Assembly: GCF_016808335.1 (NCBI RefSeq)
Contig: NC_053138.1
Span: forward strand, 53,784,951 to 53,848,950
Source of the DNA: Panicum virgatum
Lineage: Eukaryota > Streptophyta > Magnoliopsida > Poales > Poaceae
Direction: 5' to 3'
DNA length: 64,000 nt
The position numbers and the translations under genes are program-made. The notes beneath the pieces were generated by a model, which saw only the letters and a program-made list of their open reading frames with translations, was not told the DNA's origin and did not search any database. Positions 34,964 to 47,628 of this stretch are shown in pieces. Every line of letters begins with the position of its first letter. The stretch's first letter is position 1.

Positions 34964-37900
34964 TTAGAAGTAGTCATCATAATCGGGATTAGCTGGATCG
35001 TAATCCTCATCATCACTATCAGCTATGTCAACATAACCAGCAGAATCCGAAGGAGGAATGTCGTCTTCACTGTCTCTGCCTAAACGTAGTCGCTCTAGTA
35101 ATTGTAAGTGCTGAATATTTTGAACCTCATCTCCACCTTCCTCGTCAACTTCCTTTTCATTGTCGACTTCCATTCCAATCTCGTCGGATAAGTCTATCTC
35201 AAAACTCCCTTGTAGCCCCTCTTCTTGAAAAAACTCTCTATCATTGTTGTAATCCTCGTTGTTTGGGAGAGGTAGTTTGCCGTGTGGCGATACTTTATAC
35301 ACAACATCCCAACCCCGAAGACGGTGGTCGGTTTGGCACGTGTATGAGAGATAATAAACTTGTATGGCTTGTTGAGCCACAATGTACACATATCCACCTT
35401 GTAACGTTGAATCATGTCGAATTTCGACTAGGCCAACACTAGGGGTATGTCTTGTTAATGTTGGATCAAACCAATGACATTTCAAAATGACTGGAGTGAG
35501 CGGTACAGAACCATGAAACTTGAGTTCGTATATTTTTTCAACTCTTCCGTAATACTCGACTCCATATTGACCTGGCGTAAAAACGCCGGTATTAGTGGTT
35601 CTTCGATTGGGTCGAATCTGCTCGTATGTCATTGTGTGGAAGCGATATCCGTTCACATCATAAACGTTAAATGACTTGACCCTGTGGCTAAAACAATCGG
35701 CAACCTGTCTCAACTCGGCTCTCATGGATGAATCAGTTTGGCCCTGCAAGCGTATGCATGATAGTTTGTCATATAGTTCGAGGACAACGAAATGGAATAG
35801 AACTATGAATTCAAGACTACCTTCTGTTGAAACCAATAAATGAAATCGGGTTGTGAATTTCCCGTGCCATTTTTAAGAAGACTCTCCATTTCCATTGGGG
35901 TTGCAGCCCTTGAGCGACGCCAAAATAATTGTTGAAATTCCCTGTATCAAAAATGACAAACGGGGTTGGATGCTAAGTAGTGGAAACTTGTGAAATGGAA
36001 ACTCGTGAATTGGGCACAATGTTGAGTACTTACGCAATATACGGCTCCACCTCAGAAAGGTTGGTCAACACGTATAGCATGATACGGCGCCACTCTTCAT
36101 GGTTCAAGGTCTTGTACCTCGCATCACTTGCACTTCCAAGTTGTCCTCGGAAGATGCTGAGACTCGATTCATTATCGCCAGCATTGTAACGAGGGGGTGG
36201 ATTATGCACGCTGGGAAGATTGTCACCATAGTATTTGGTTGTCAAGTTTGACACCTCCTCCAGAATATATGACTTTGCAATAGAAGCTTCAATTTTACAT
36301 TTATTTTTGCATTTCGTTCGAAGGACCTTCTGACATCTCTCAATTGGATAGCACCAAGGGTATTGCACAGGCCCCCCCCATCCGTGCCTCGTACGGAAGA
36401 TGTAGAAGCAAATGCTGCATCGGATTGAAGAAGGCGGGTGGAAAGATCTTCTCCAGCTTACATAGCAACACAGGGGCCACTTTTTCCATGTCCGAAATGA
36501 CGACCCGAGATAACTCCTTAGCACATAGCTGGCGGAAGAAATTGCTCAACTCTGCCAACACTCGCCATATATTATCAGGGAGATAGCCTTGAACCATCAC
36601 AGGAAGAAGCCGCTCAATCCATATGTGGAAGTCATGACTCTTCAGCCCGTTGATTCGCATCATAGTCAAATTAACTCCCCTCCTCAGATTCGCTGCATAC
36701 CCATCTGGAAATTGTAACTTTTAGATCCACTCTAGTGCTTCCTTTTTTTGGGACCTCGTTAGGACAAAATCCGCCGGAGTCTTCCTCCATTCTCTCCCTG
36801 GTCTCAGAGTCTTCATTTCGTATCTTGGTCTACCGCACAACGTTGCCAGATCCACTCGAGCCTTGACGTTGTCCTTCATCTTACCAGGAATGTCCATGAC
36901 AGTTCCAAAAAGAGCCTCACCCCAATTCTTTTCAGTGTGCATGGCATCAATATTGTGTGGAAGGAGGAGATCATTAATATAGGGAAGCCTCCACAAGCCA
37001 GAGACCTGAGTCCAGGAATGTTCTTCGCCATATCCCACAAAACCACCTGCATCATTGACCTAGAGAGCATCTATCTGAGCATGAAGCACGGCACCCGTCA
37101 GCATCTGCGGTGCAGATTGTGTAACTACGACACCTTTCGTGAAGTTCTTAATGTCTCTTCTAAATGGATGGTCAGCAGGAAGGAATTGTCGATGTTTGTC
37201 AAACGACGAATACTTGCCCCCCTTTCTCAACCAAATGAACTGCAGAGTTGCCTTGCATGTTGGGCATGGGAACTTTCCATGAGTACACCACCCGCAGAAA
37301 ATGCCATACGCTGGGAGGTCATGCAGAGAGTAGTGGTACCACACATACATTCTGAAGTTTGTCTTTGTCGCTCGGTCGTACGTCCACACCCCCTCCTCCC
37401 ATGCTTTGATCAACTCATCGATTAGAGGCTCCATGTAAACACTCATTTTATTCCCTGGGTGCTCAGGAATAATCAACGACACAAATATGGTTTGTCGTTG
37501 AAAGAGAACGCCGGGGGGGGATTCAAGGGAATAACGAACACGAGCCAACATGAGTACGATGCGGCCATCATACCATAAGGATTGAACCCATCGGTTGCCC
37601 GCGCAACACATACATTACGAGCTTCTTTAGCTTTCTCATGATGAATCTCATCAAAATGAGTCCATGACTCACCGTCGGAGGGATGCACCATCTTATATGG
37701 GTTGTATCGAACACCTTTTTTGCGCCATGTCATCTGTTTCGCGGTTTCCTCGGTCATATAGAGTCTTTGGATCCTCTGAATGAACGGAAGGTAACGTACG
37801 ATTTTCACAGGAATCGTGAACTACCTATTAGGCTGACCGTCACCAGCATCCACCTCCAGGAATCTTGAGGCTTTGCATTTTGGACAGTAAGTTTCAGCCT

Positions 37901-38570
37901 CGTGCTCTTTCCTAAATAAGATGCACCCATTAGGACAAGAATGTATCTGCTCATATGGCATCTTCAGTGCACTAAGGATTTTCGTCGCCTGATACATTGT
38001 CTTGGGCAGAATGTGATCTTCCGAAAACATGCTCCCAAAAACGGTCAACATACTATCAAAGGCGTCTCGGCTCAGGCCAAACTGGGACTTTAAGGCCATA
38101 AGGCGTCCAATGCCGTCCAGCTGAGAAACCTTTGTTTGGCCGTGAAGAGATTTCTGTGCCACCTCCAACATCTCGTAAAACGCCTTTGTGCTTGCCTCTG
38201 GCTCCTCCTCCTGCGGTCCTTCACCGAAATGTGCCTCCTCATAGTCGTCTAACATGTCTCCAATCCCACCAGCAGCATCACATTCATCGATGCGTTGCCT
38301 CACGACCTTGTCCCTCGTACGATGGGCTTCACCGTGAAAGATCCACCGGGTATAGTCTGGCGTAAATCCATAATTGACAAGATGTTCGCCCATGACCTTC
38401 TTTGTCTTTCATTTCTGGTTTCCACAACTCTTGCAGGGACACCACATGAACCTCGACCCTTCAGCTTGCGCCCATGCCCCTTCCAAGAACTCGTTAGTCT
38501 TCTCAATCCATTCATTGGTCATGCTAGCTTGAGTTACCCGGCCGGTGTACATCCACTCACGGTCATCCAT
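34964..38570 (-). pseudogene. TNP2-like CACTA transposase, disrupted
   Basis: Starts MDDREWMYTGRVTQASM at 38570. The transposase-associated zinc region (MWCPCKSCGNQ) comes first, then the TNP2 domain (HSCPNGCILFRKEHEAETYC; later YMEPLIDELIKAWEEGVWTY, then YSLHDLPAYGIFCGWCTHGK and HNIDAMHTEKNWGEALFG). A DUF4218-type region follows (HDFHIWIERLLPVMVQGYLP, QYPWCYPIERCQK), then a separate exon (REFQQLFWRRSRAATPMEME) and a DUF4216 region (GVEYYGRVEKIYELKFHG) with an acidic tail ending at 34964. This is the domain order of plant TNP2 proteins, which catalyse CACTA excision. Lesions: in-frame stops at 38411-38409, 37823-37821, 37062-37060 and 36723-36721, and frame changes at an eight-G run (37513-37520) and an eight-C run (36372-36379). 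It is therefore non-functional as read. Confidence 0.9.
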
Positions 38571-39344
38571 CTTCCAAGATGTCAGCGACTATTATCAAAT
38601 TTAAATACATGTAGACGTTCGGCTTAGACTCTAGTAGGTAAAGATAGGTCCTAATCCCACCCGACCATGCATAGATGAGGTCAGTTTATATGATCCACTC
38701 TTATCCAAGACAGAATTTCGGCAGCACCTCCCCGCTGTTCTCCAGATACACGTCCCGAAAGGGAGATTGTGTATCCGAAGAACAACAGGGAGATGATGCC
38801 AAAACTCTACCTCGGATCGGAGTGGACCATATAAACTAACCCCATCTACGCATCCTCGGGCTGTCCAAAAACATGGACAATTCGAAACAGATACGGCCAT
38901 AATATGCAAATATCTGCATATTTGCAACCGTATCTTTTTCGAACGGGAGACGTCTAACTGGTGTACGTTGATTTGCATTTTTTTATAAAAAAACTAAACC
39001 GGTCTTACAAAATAAATGAAATAAACAATTTACAATTAATATGTACATAAACTAAACAAGTCTAAATAAACTAAATAAACAATTAATCTCTTAATTTATA
39101 TCTACCTATACTAAATAAACTAAATCATTCTAAATAAACTAAATAAACATTATACATATCTACCTAAAAATCTATATCTACCAAAATTAAATAAACTAAA
39201 TCATTCTAAATAAACTAAAGAAACAATATCTATATCTATCTAAAAATTGTATCTACCTAAAAATCTACCTAAAGAATATAATCCTATTCTAATATACAAG
39301 AACAAATTCAACTTAATAATTTACTTAAAAAATAAAAAAATACC

Positions 39345-39750
39345 TTAACAGCGACGGGGAGGCTCAACAGCTGTGGGGAGGGAGCGGCTGGCGCTCAATG
39401 GCGCGCCCTCGGGCGCTGAGAAGCGGTAGGCCCGGAGGCCGCGGGCGGCGTGGAGGCGCCGGACCGCGTGGAGACGCAGAGGCCGCGCCCCTCGGCCGCG
39501 GGCCTCGGCCGCCGGGCGGCGCGGAGCAGCCGCACTCGGCGCGGGCGGCGGGAGGCGGCGAGGAGGACTCCCGGCGGTGACGGGGGGGTGCGGGGAGACG
39601 GCGAGACGAGGCGGCGACGGGACGCGCGGGGAGGCGGCACATGAGGCGGCGGCGTGGAGGAGGGCGGCGGCGGCGGCGCGAGCAACGGTGGCGCGCGCGG
39701 GGAAGAAATGCGAGTGAGAGAGAGTCGACTGCGGGGCCGTGAGCATAAGT
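39345..39750 (-). other. GC-rich leader of the CACTA transposase unit
   Basis: A GC-rich island of about 400 bases lies between AT-rich sequence and an internal cluster of subterminal motifs, upstream of TNP2. Its open frames give Ala/Arg/Pro-rich sequence with no domain. In CACTA elements this position holds the transposase promoter and untranslated first exon. A similar island occupies the same relative place in the derivative at 56746 (57100-57600). Confidence 0.5.
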
Positions 39751-41287
39751 CTGCGGATGCGTTCTTTGCCGAGTGCCACACTATCCAGCACTCGGCAAAG
39801 AATTAAAAAAAATTTACTCAGCTCTTTGCCGAGTGCCAGATCGGCAGGCACTCGGCAAATATATTTTTTACCACTATTTGCAAAACCAAAATAAATAAGA
39901 TATGAATTCAAAAAAACATTATTTCATGCATAATTATTTCAAACTCAAACTAAAATAATTTTTATTTCAAGTTTCAAGATTTTATGCAAGAAAACATATT
40001 ATTTCATGTGTTTCTAAAGTCGAATTGAATTTGTATCAACAAATTGGTTTTGATGAGGTATGTATAAAAAATTTAGTGACTACCAACTAAATAATTTGCC
40101 AAAATAAAGCAACAAATTATGGTTCATGATTTTTAATGCGAAAAAACCTATTATTTCATGCGTTTAAAGATCAGCTTAAAACTAAATATAATGATTTTCA
40201 ATGTGTGCCAAAAATAATTTAATATATAGATAACAAATTCAAAAATTAACCAAATTTTGACAAGACACATGTTTTGTAGTTATTTCTCTATATAAAAAGT
40301 TTCACATTGAAAATCATATGCGACTTTCATTTCAACCACAAATCCAACCGGATGCTACACATCTCTCCGAAACTTCTTCGGAGATTCTCCGGCTTATAAG
40401 TGGCGTACATTGTCACGTGTCCGAAACACTGTCAATTTTTTCCACTCTATCCTCGCATGAAACCAAGAGATTTGCACAATTCCCATGATTTTCAGACATT
40501 GCTTGCTATTTTTGGTTTTTTCCGAACGTCCATGCACACGCTTGTGATCATGTTTCTTGATAAAGATGCTTCAACTTTTAAGTTCTTTCACGCATATGGC
40601 ATCAGTTTTGATTCAGGTACATAAATATCAAATTTCCATTCATTGATTTCGAAATTTGGACCCACTTCTAATTTTAAATTTACTTAGATGGATTATTCCC
40701 CGCAAACAAAAAAATTAAATGAAAATAGTAAACCAATCAATAAAATTATTTTATGTTACTAGGAATTACATTATCAAATTTAAGTGGAAACCAAAAAAAT
40801 TTGAAGGCCCCAAAAAAATTTTTTAACCAAGTTTGCCGAGTGCCTGTGCAACGTTTCGGACACTCGGCAAAAGAAGCTTTGCCGAGAGCCACACAAGCGC
40901 ACTTGGCAACGTTTCTACTTTGCCGAGTGCCAGCTGGAGACACTCGGCAATATTTCACCTTTGCCGAGTGCCAGCTGGAGGCACTCGGCAAAAAGTTGAC
41001 GCAGTCAGCCCCCCTGACGGGTGGCGCACGGCGGGCGCGCGTGCTAGGCACGTGCTCGGCCTTTGCCGAGTGCCGCCCGACCAGTACTCAGCAAATGAGC
41101 CACGTTGCCGAGTGCCTTGATTTGCCGAGGGCCTGCATTCGGCAACGCCCGGGCATGCCGTGTGCCAGATTTTTGCCGAGTGTCCGCGGCTTGGCACTCG
41201 GCAAACCACATCTTTGCCGAGTGCCCGTGGTCTGGCACTCGGCAAAGACCCAGACACTCGGCAACTATCGGTTTTCCGGTAGTGAAG

Positions 41288-41654
41288 ATCGAATGAGTAT
41301 TATCCTGCTTCACACATTTTAGTATGCATGTGTGGTATGTCAAATATACATCTATGGTACTGGTGAACCAAGCATTATTTCCTTGAGTTCATGAGAGATA
41401 AAGAGAGAACAGAGGGAGAGCTGAGGGAGCTCTAGTCTTCTTGTCTTTGACTCCAGCTCTCGTTGTCTTTTTTCCCTTGTCACACTTCCCTTGAGCCAGA
41501 AGGCTATCATGGCCACCTGAGGGCAGCGAGATCAGTTGAGGGGACAGAGATTTGTACATCTATGCCCCTGTCCCTGCCCCTGTGTGGGGTTGTTTTGCCA
41601 TGAAGCATACTGCTACCATGGCTGTCTAAGGCCACATAATTGCTTCGACCTCAC

Positions 41655-41696
<42 letters not shown>

Positions 41697-41925
41697 GGCA
41701 TCATCACATAAAGCTACGGGATATCGAGGGGCATATCTGAATAGTCTCTATAATATGTGCATGCAATAACAGACCGATCGATGTGGATGGAGCCTGCTGC
41801 CTTGGCCTGGCTGTTGTAGTAAGCTGCAAAACTTGCATGCGTGGAAGCCTTTGCATGGAGTGTACGTCTGGCTACCTGGCCCCCCTCTGCTTCCTCTTCC
41901 TCTGCAAGGGACCTTCCTAACCTAT

Positions 41926-41994
<69 letters not shown>

Positions 41995-42470
41995 CACAGA
42001 CAGGAAAAGAAACCTAAAAATAGAAACCGAGACGGCAAAAAAAAAAGAAGAAAAAAAGTTGATTCATGGATATAGTGCAGTACGAGAGAGCAGTAGCTTG
42101 CAACTTTACAAGTTGGTTGTGTAGTACTATATATATACATCATATATATACTACGTGGTTGTGATCTTCTCAAGATCTTGTCCACTTGTTACGTATGAGT
42201 GGGGCAATACAGTACGTGCAGTGCAGCAAAGGGGGTCCTACCAGTCAGTGTCGTTAACTGTCCCCTGTCAAGCATATATAGCTAGCTAGCTAGACTTCTA
42301 GGCTACGCCGTGTGCCCGTGCCCTAGTGATCTCTACCATGAGTGCTGACAATTCGCGGCAACACACTGCCGCCTTTTTGCCATGTTTGCAAAGAGGTTTG
42401 GTAATTTCGTTATGGTGCTACACGTGTAGTACATGGTAATAACTACTTAGGTTACTGAAAAGATGCTCTC
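41288..42470. repeat. Intergenic region with two (CT)n microsatellites
   Basis: Pure CT runs occur at about 41660-41693 and 41929-41991. A gctagctagctag run lies near 42280. No gene was recognised; open frames across the CT runs are low-complexity. Confidence 0.8.
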
Positions 42471-43140
42471 TTTATTTTTTTGGGAGAGAGAAGAAGGGAT
42501 AGGAGACGGTGACAGTAGTCGCGAATCGCAAGGATGACCGGGAGCATGCAGGCGGCGGAGGCCGCGGGTGGCTGAGCACGCTGCTCTTGCTCCTCGCGTT
42601 GTGCGCTCCTCCTCGTGCTCCAATCGTTGGCCGTGCTCCTGCTCTTGCACTTCCGGTGGTGCGTGGGCTTGGGGCCGCCGCCGCCGCCCGCGTCCGACAC
42701 CACGCCGTCCGCATTGGGTGCCACTAGGAAGGAGAAGGCATCCGTCGGGCTGCATCTGCATAGGACGCGGTGGTGCTGCGGGTGCCGGCCAGCTCGCCCA
42801 TGGTCACCGCGCGCAGAAGGCGTCAGTGCGGAGGGAGATGCTGCGGATGCCGGCCAGCTCACCCATGGTCGCCGCGCGCAGGCAGGCGTCCGTGCAAAGG
42901 GGGGATGTTGCGGGTGCCAGCCGGCTCGCCATGGTCGCCGCGGGCAGGCAAGCGTCAGCATGGAGGGAGATAGCCATCCGTCGGGCTTGGGAGGGTGGAC
43001 GGGAGCCTTGTAGCAGCGCGGGGCAAAGGGGCACGGGCCACGAGGGCGGCAACAGGGCCGAGGGATCTGCCATGGAGAGAGAGAGGAAGGAGAGAGGGGA
43101 TGAGAGGAAGAAGAAGGCTAGGGGTATTTTGGTCCCTAAA
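42471..43140. repeat. GC-rich block with a threefold 65-base tandem repeat
   Basis: Three imperfect tandem units occupy about 42774-42838, 42839-42904 and 42905-42970, each with tgctgcgg(g/a)tgccggcc, ccatggtc(a/g)ccgcg and a gtc...gaggga end. The flanking GC-rich sequence has open frames on both strands but no recognisable domain. It may be a gene or transposon leader remnant; no terminal repeats were found. Confidence 0.7.
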
Positions 43141-43442
43141 TTTTAAGAAACGCGTTGAAGAGGTACGCAGTGGTATGTTTCGGAGAGTTGTAAAATTGTA
43201 GTGTCACGGTTCCAATATGATGAATTGTAATGACATATCAGTGAACTCGAAAAATTATAATGGCATAGATCCAATAAACCATTTTAAAAGAAAGCTCTCA
43301 ACACTTAGTAATTCCCTCCAATTTAAAACAAATGTCTTCTTGTTTTGGGTTGTATGCAGTTGCAAGTTTAAGCTTCTTTAACCATCAATATCAATCTTCA
43401 CTAGCTTCTTATATTTATTGAACTTTTGAAAATGGAACTAAT

Positions 43443-45768
43443 TGTAACACCCAAATTGAACAAAGGGCAAAATATGCTTTCTACATGGGAATGCGTAAAA
43501 TTGATAGATAAAATTAACTTTTTTTATCCATTGCTCGAATAGACTAATGGACACGGTGGTTGCGTAGAGCTCATTGAGTACATTCCGTTTGACTATCTAC
43601 ATGTCGCGTTTGGAGTTTGGATCAAAAAGTTATAGTGCTTTTAGCTGCTATGCAGGGCCCATGCTACAGCACCCGTGTGCTACCGTACGCACTACAGTAC
43701 CTCCTCCCCTTTCCAAACCCTAAGCCGTCGGCCCTTCCCCCCTTGCGCCGCCACTCCCTAGCACGAAAGAACAGAGAGGGTAGAGGGAGAGGAAGAGAAG
43801 AGAAGAGAAATAAAACTAGGGCACGTCTTCGTCGATCCTCATCGTTCCTCTCCAAAAATCGGTTGGGATTCCTCTCCTCTTTCCGTTTTGCCCATCTCTA
43901 TGGCTTTTCCTCGCTGTTCATGGTGGTGCCGCCTTGTGTGGTGTAGTGCAACGAGGTTGGATTCAAGGAAGAAGGGGAAGCGGAGTGGAATCGCCGTAGT
44001 TGTCGTCGTCATCCCCTTCGCCCTTGTTGTTTGCAAGGGGAACCCTAGGTGAGACATGCCGTACTGTAGAACATGTTTCCCCTGGTTTTAGAAGTTTTTA
44101 GCTCTTGGGAGTACCGGTATTAGTCGCCTTTTGGACTAGGGTTAAGGTTTTGCCCTCATCACTATTCTCAGCACGCCATCAATCTGCGCAGTTTCTGTTT
44201 GTAGCAGTTTTTCGTTCTCCTAATGATCTCAAAAAAATATCAAACCTTTATATGAGTTGGAGAAGAGTTAGAGATATTTCCATGTCTGCAGAGAACACCT
44301 CAATCGGATTTAAGATGAGGGAGAAACTAAGGTTGGAATCTGACTGTTTTTCAGTCTCGTAATTCTGGGCAGAGTCTGTTAACCTGAAGTTTTGGAAAGA
44401 TTAATGGTGTTTTTGGAATTTCTGGTAGTTAAAAGAGTTGTAGAGAATTTCATAGGCTTTCCATATTGGTAAAGATCATGTTCATCCGAATTTTGGACCT
44501 TCAGTTATGACTGTTTTAGTAGGACTGTTATGCAGAATCTGTCAGATTATCAGATTAATGTTCACCTCGAGTTTACCCAATGCTAATAATTTTTGCTATA
44601 TTTTTGAATAAGTAGAAAGTTGTAGGTTATGAAATTATATTTCTTCTGGAAAAAATCAGAATTTTTGTCTATCAGAATTAAAGACTCCAAAAAAAGAGAA
44701 GCAATAGTGATTTTGTTTTCACTTGATTAGCATATCATGACGTGAGGACGTTGGGTTCGGGCGTAGGATCGCTTTACTCAATGTTTTTATTTTGAAGTAT
44801 GTTTGTTTTTGTGCTGAGCTATGTTTGTGAACAGGTGGTGCACCTTCAGGCCGTGCTTAGCTCACGTTCTTGATCTTTGGTGAAGGAAAGTAAACGTAGC
44901 GATGTGGTCTGCTCGCTTTAACTTTGTTATTTGAATTACCTCCATTAAATTTTAGAAGCTCACACTAGCCAGAAAGTGCTGAATTTGTCTTTATTTCTGA
45001 ATTATATATTTGTTTACTTGTGGCATTGCTCTTAGAGTTCTAAATTTTGGAGGTATATGAAGTTCATGCATTGCATTCATACATTTGCACTCTCATATTG
45101 AATATGCATATGAAGAAAATGTAGCCGGATTGGTGCGGTAAGTACCGGTACAGCAACGCACGTTGAGATATAGCAATGTGGTTGCAGCCCTTACTTCCTT
45201 TCTTGGGATTTGTGGGTAGAAGTGAAGTCATGCATTGCATTGCACCTATTGCATGTGCATTGAAGCATTGATATGAAGTTTTTCATATATCTTTACCTGA
45301 AGCTATGTTGTCTCTTTATGATACTTCTTTTTATGAAATTATTAACCCGATGTTTAACCAAACTGTGATTTGAATGACTTGGTTAAAGCAGTTTGCTTGG
45401 TGAGATTTTTCCATAAACCTCATACGTTTTTCTCCCTCCGCATGTTCTTGAGTTGGAGGGTGCAGCATTGGATGGGAGTAGCGGCACGTGTGTACACACT
45501 TATCTATATATGTTGAACAAATGTTTTTAATACCTTGTTTGGATGTGGAGACTCTGATGTTATTTTAAACTCTCTGATGAAAGTGTTATTTTAAACTCTC
45601 TGATGTGATTCAGTTTGTAAAATGGTTATTTCACTCCAGTGTTGTTTTTTTCTATCTAAACTTTTTTATGTGTTGTTTTCGCTTATTGTTTTCTTATGTG
45701 TGTGCTTGTTTTAGCTGTAGTGTTGTGTGGTAACGCTCTAGAATATGCTGCCATTTTAGGGTGTTGCA
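43443..45768. mobile_element. Solo LTR of a gypsy-type retrotransposon
   Basis: A 2326-base segment begins TGTAACACCC and ends GGGTGTTGCA, with inverted termini matching at 9 of 10 bases and TG...CA ends. It is flanked by a perfect 5-base ctaat duplication (43438-43442, 45769-45773). There is no internal coding region, primer site or second LTR, so this is a solo LTR left by unequal recombination between the two LTRs of one insertion. Its large size, TGTAAC start and GC-rich pocket (about 43680-43830) resemble long LTRs of grass chromoviruses such as Tekay, but the lineage is an inference. Confidence 0.9.
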
Positions 45769-45947
45769 CTAATAGATATTTTTAAATAGTACAAATCATC
45801 AAGATGGCAAGAGTGCAGTGAATCGGGCTTAAAAGGAGTACACACTTGCCCAAATCTGTCCAGTGTACTATGTAAGTCTATACACTTAGTGCTAGTGTGT
45901 GTTTCATTAGAGGCCAAACGTTGCCACATTTTGCTACAAGTTTCATA

Positions 45948-46185
45948 CTCTCTCCGTCCCAAATAAGAATGCAAACTCTCACCTTCCGAGTAGTCAAACA
46001 ATTTCAGTTTAACCAAATTTGTACAAAATAATGTTAACATTTAAATAAATTTTAAATTTGAATAAATTTATATAAATTTGAATAAATTTATATAAATTTG
46101 TTCAAATTTATATAAATTTGGTTAAATTTAAAATTATTTGACTTCTTGAGAAGTGAGAGTTGCATTCGTTTTGGGTCGAAGTGAG
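45948..46185. mobile_element. Stowaway (Tc1/mariner) MITE
   Basis: A 238-base element begins CTCTCTCCGTCCCAAATAAG and ends with the inverted counterpart ...CGTTTTGGGTCGAAGTGAG, flanked by TA on both sides (45946-45947, 46186-46187). The interior is AT-rich and contains repeats of aatttatataaatttg. The CTCCCTCCGTCCCAAA-like terminus is diagnostic of grass Stowaway elements. Confidence 0.93.
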
Positions 46186-46187
46186 TA

Positions 46188-47625
46188 GGCAAGTTTGGCC
46201 ATGTGAGGGCTAGTGTTTGGTCCTTTGCCACACTTCAGTCACGCCAGACTTCATTCTACTCGAGACCCATGTGACATGCACTCATGGAGTTGGGCCATCT
46301 ATCTTTACTCTTAAGCCATGAACCAAACATGCCCTAAACCTGCCCATGTGCCAATGTTGATTGTGTTAGTACACATAAAATTTTTGCAACATATAGTTAC
46401 AAACCTAAACACCGAATATTAATTAGAAAATATTGTTGAACTATGTGGAGCATGGTTTGAAAACTAATTTAAACTAAAAACCTATCTATTAGTTATATAT
46501 TTGATAAAGAATTTCGTTCATTTATAAAACTAAGCATATAAAATTTCAAGTGTGTTTTTGAGTTCATTTGATTTTATTTGGATATTAGAAATGTGGAGTT
46601 TAATTTTGAATGGTGAGATTCAAATTATGTTTGAACCAACAAAACGTATAACTAAATAGAGTCCCAACTTGGGCCGTTGCCCAATTCAGGGCCCAGCACT
46701 GGGCACTGGCCCGAGCTGGAGGCCCACCAACTAGTTACACTTTGGATTAACATGAACGGTCTTCTCACTCGATCTTCGACTTTTCCTCTGGGTTTTTTTT
46801 TTTTGAGACCCAATCGATCTTCATCTTTGCGCTTGCGCCTTACTCGATCATATCCAAATAAATGAAAGCAAGGTTGCTTGTTGTTATGTAACTCTTTTTG
46901 CCTGCTTGGTGGAGCTTTACGGATGATAGGTTTACAACGGGGTTTTGTGGCTATATTACAGAGTTACTACTAAGGATTTTATTAGAGCTTAAAACTTCTC
47001 CTTCGACGATTTTGTTCTCTGCGTAGCAACACCTTTTAATAGTGCCACGGAGAGCACTTCTCTTCATTCCCTCTGTTCCCGACTATTTTGATTTATTCTC
47101 CTTCGTAGAACATTATTGAATCAGCTAAAATCAGCAGAAATCAAACCCGACAAACTTCTTTGCTGGTCCTTATTGAGGTATGAGACAGACTGTTGCTGCA
47201 TGGGTTAAACTGTTCCTAGCTGGAGTTCTTAGCCTGCACATGGATTCCCTTTAAATGGTACAGTAGAGGGGGAGAGATGGATTCTTCTGAACAACACATA
47301 TTTTCTACTGAGTGCGTCCATGCAAATTAAAACTTGAGCGTTGCCCTTTGCTATATCACATATTGTTGATTTTGTTTTATTTATATATAACTTTGGATGA
47401 TGCGGAAATTTTTGAATTTTACTCAGATATGTAGAGAGAGAGAACACGGTGCCGAGGAAGCTGGCTAGTGTATGCTTATGTGAAGAACAACTCTTTTTTC
47501 TTTATGGAACGGAGTGAAGAACAACTTCCTCACCTGCATCGGTTTTATTTACCATGACGTTCATCAGACCCTTCGCACCAACCACAGCACGTCAGCACCG
47601 AGAGATCGTTTTCTCTTCTCTGAAA
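46188..47625. other. Intergenic region
   Basis: No gene or bounded element recognised. The sequence is mostly AT-rich with a poly-T stretch near 46793. Confidence 0.45.
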
Positions 47626-47628
47626 TAA

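Larger units (their letters stand above)
31860..41284 (-). mobile_element. Full-length CACTA (En/Spm) DNA transposon
   Basis: A 9425-base element begins CACTACCGGA and ends TCCGGTAGTG, with a perfect 3-base aag duplication (31857-31859, 41285-41287). Subterminal arrays of tttgccgagtgcc / ggcactcggcaaa in both orientations fill 31870-32285 and 40835-41280, with a smaller cluster at 39760-39860. Between them on the minus strand are a TNP2-like transposase gene (38570-34964) and a Ptta/En-Spm-type second gene (34827-32580). Subterminal motifs are where the element's own proteins bind. The architecture is complete but both genes carry stops, so the element is unlikely to move by itself. Confidence 0.95.

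Noticed and set aside
41714..41992. Frame encoding alternating Arg-Glu repeats
   Set aside because: It is a translation of the (CT)n microsatellite.
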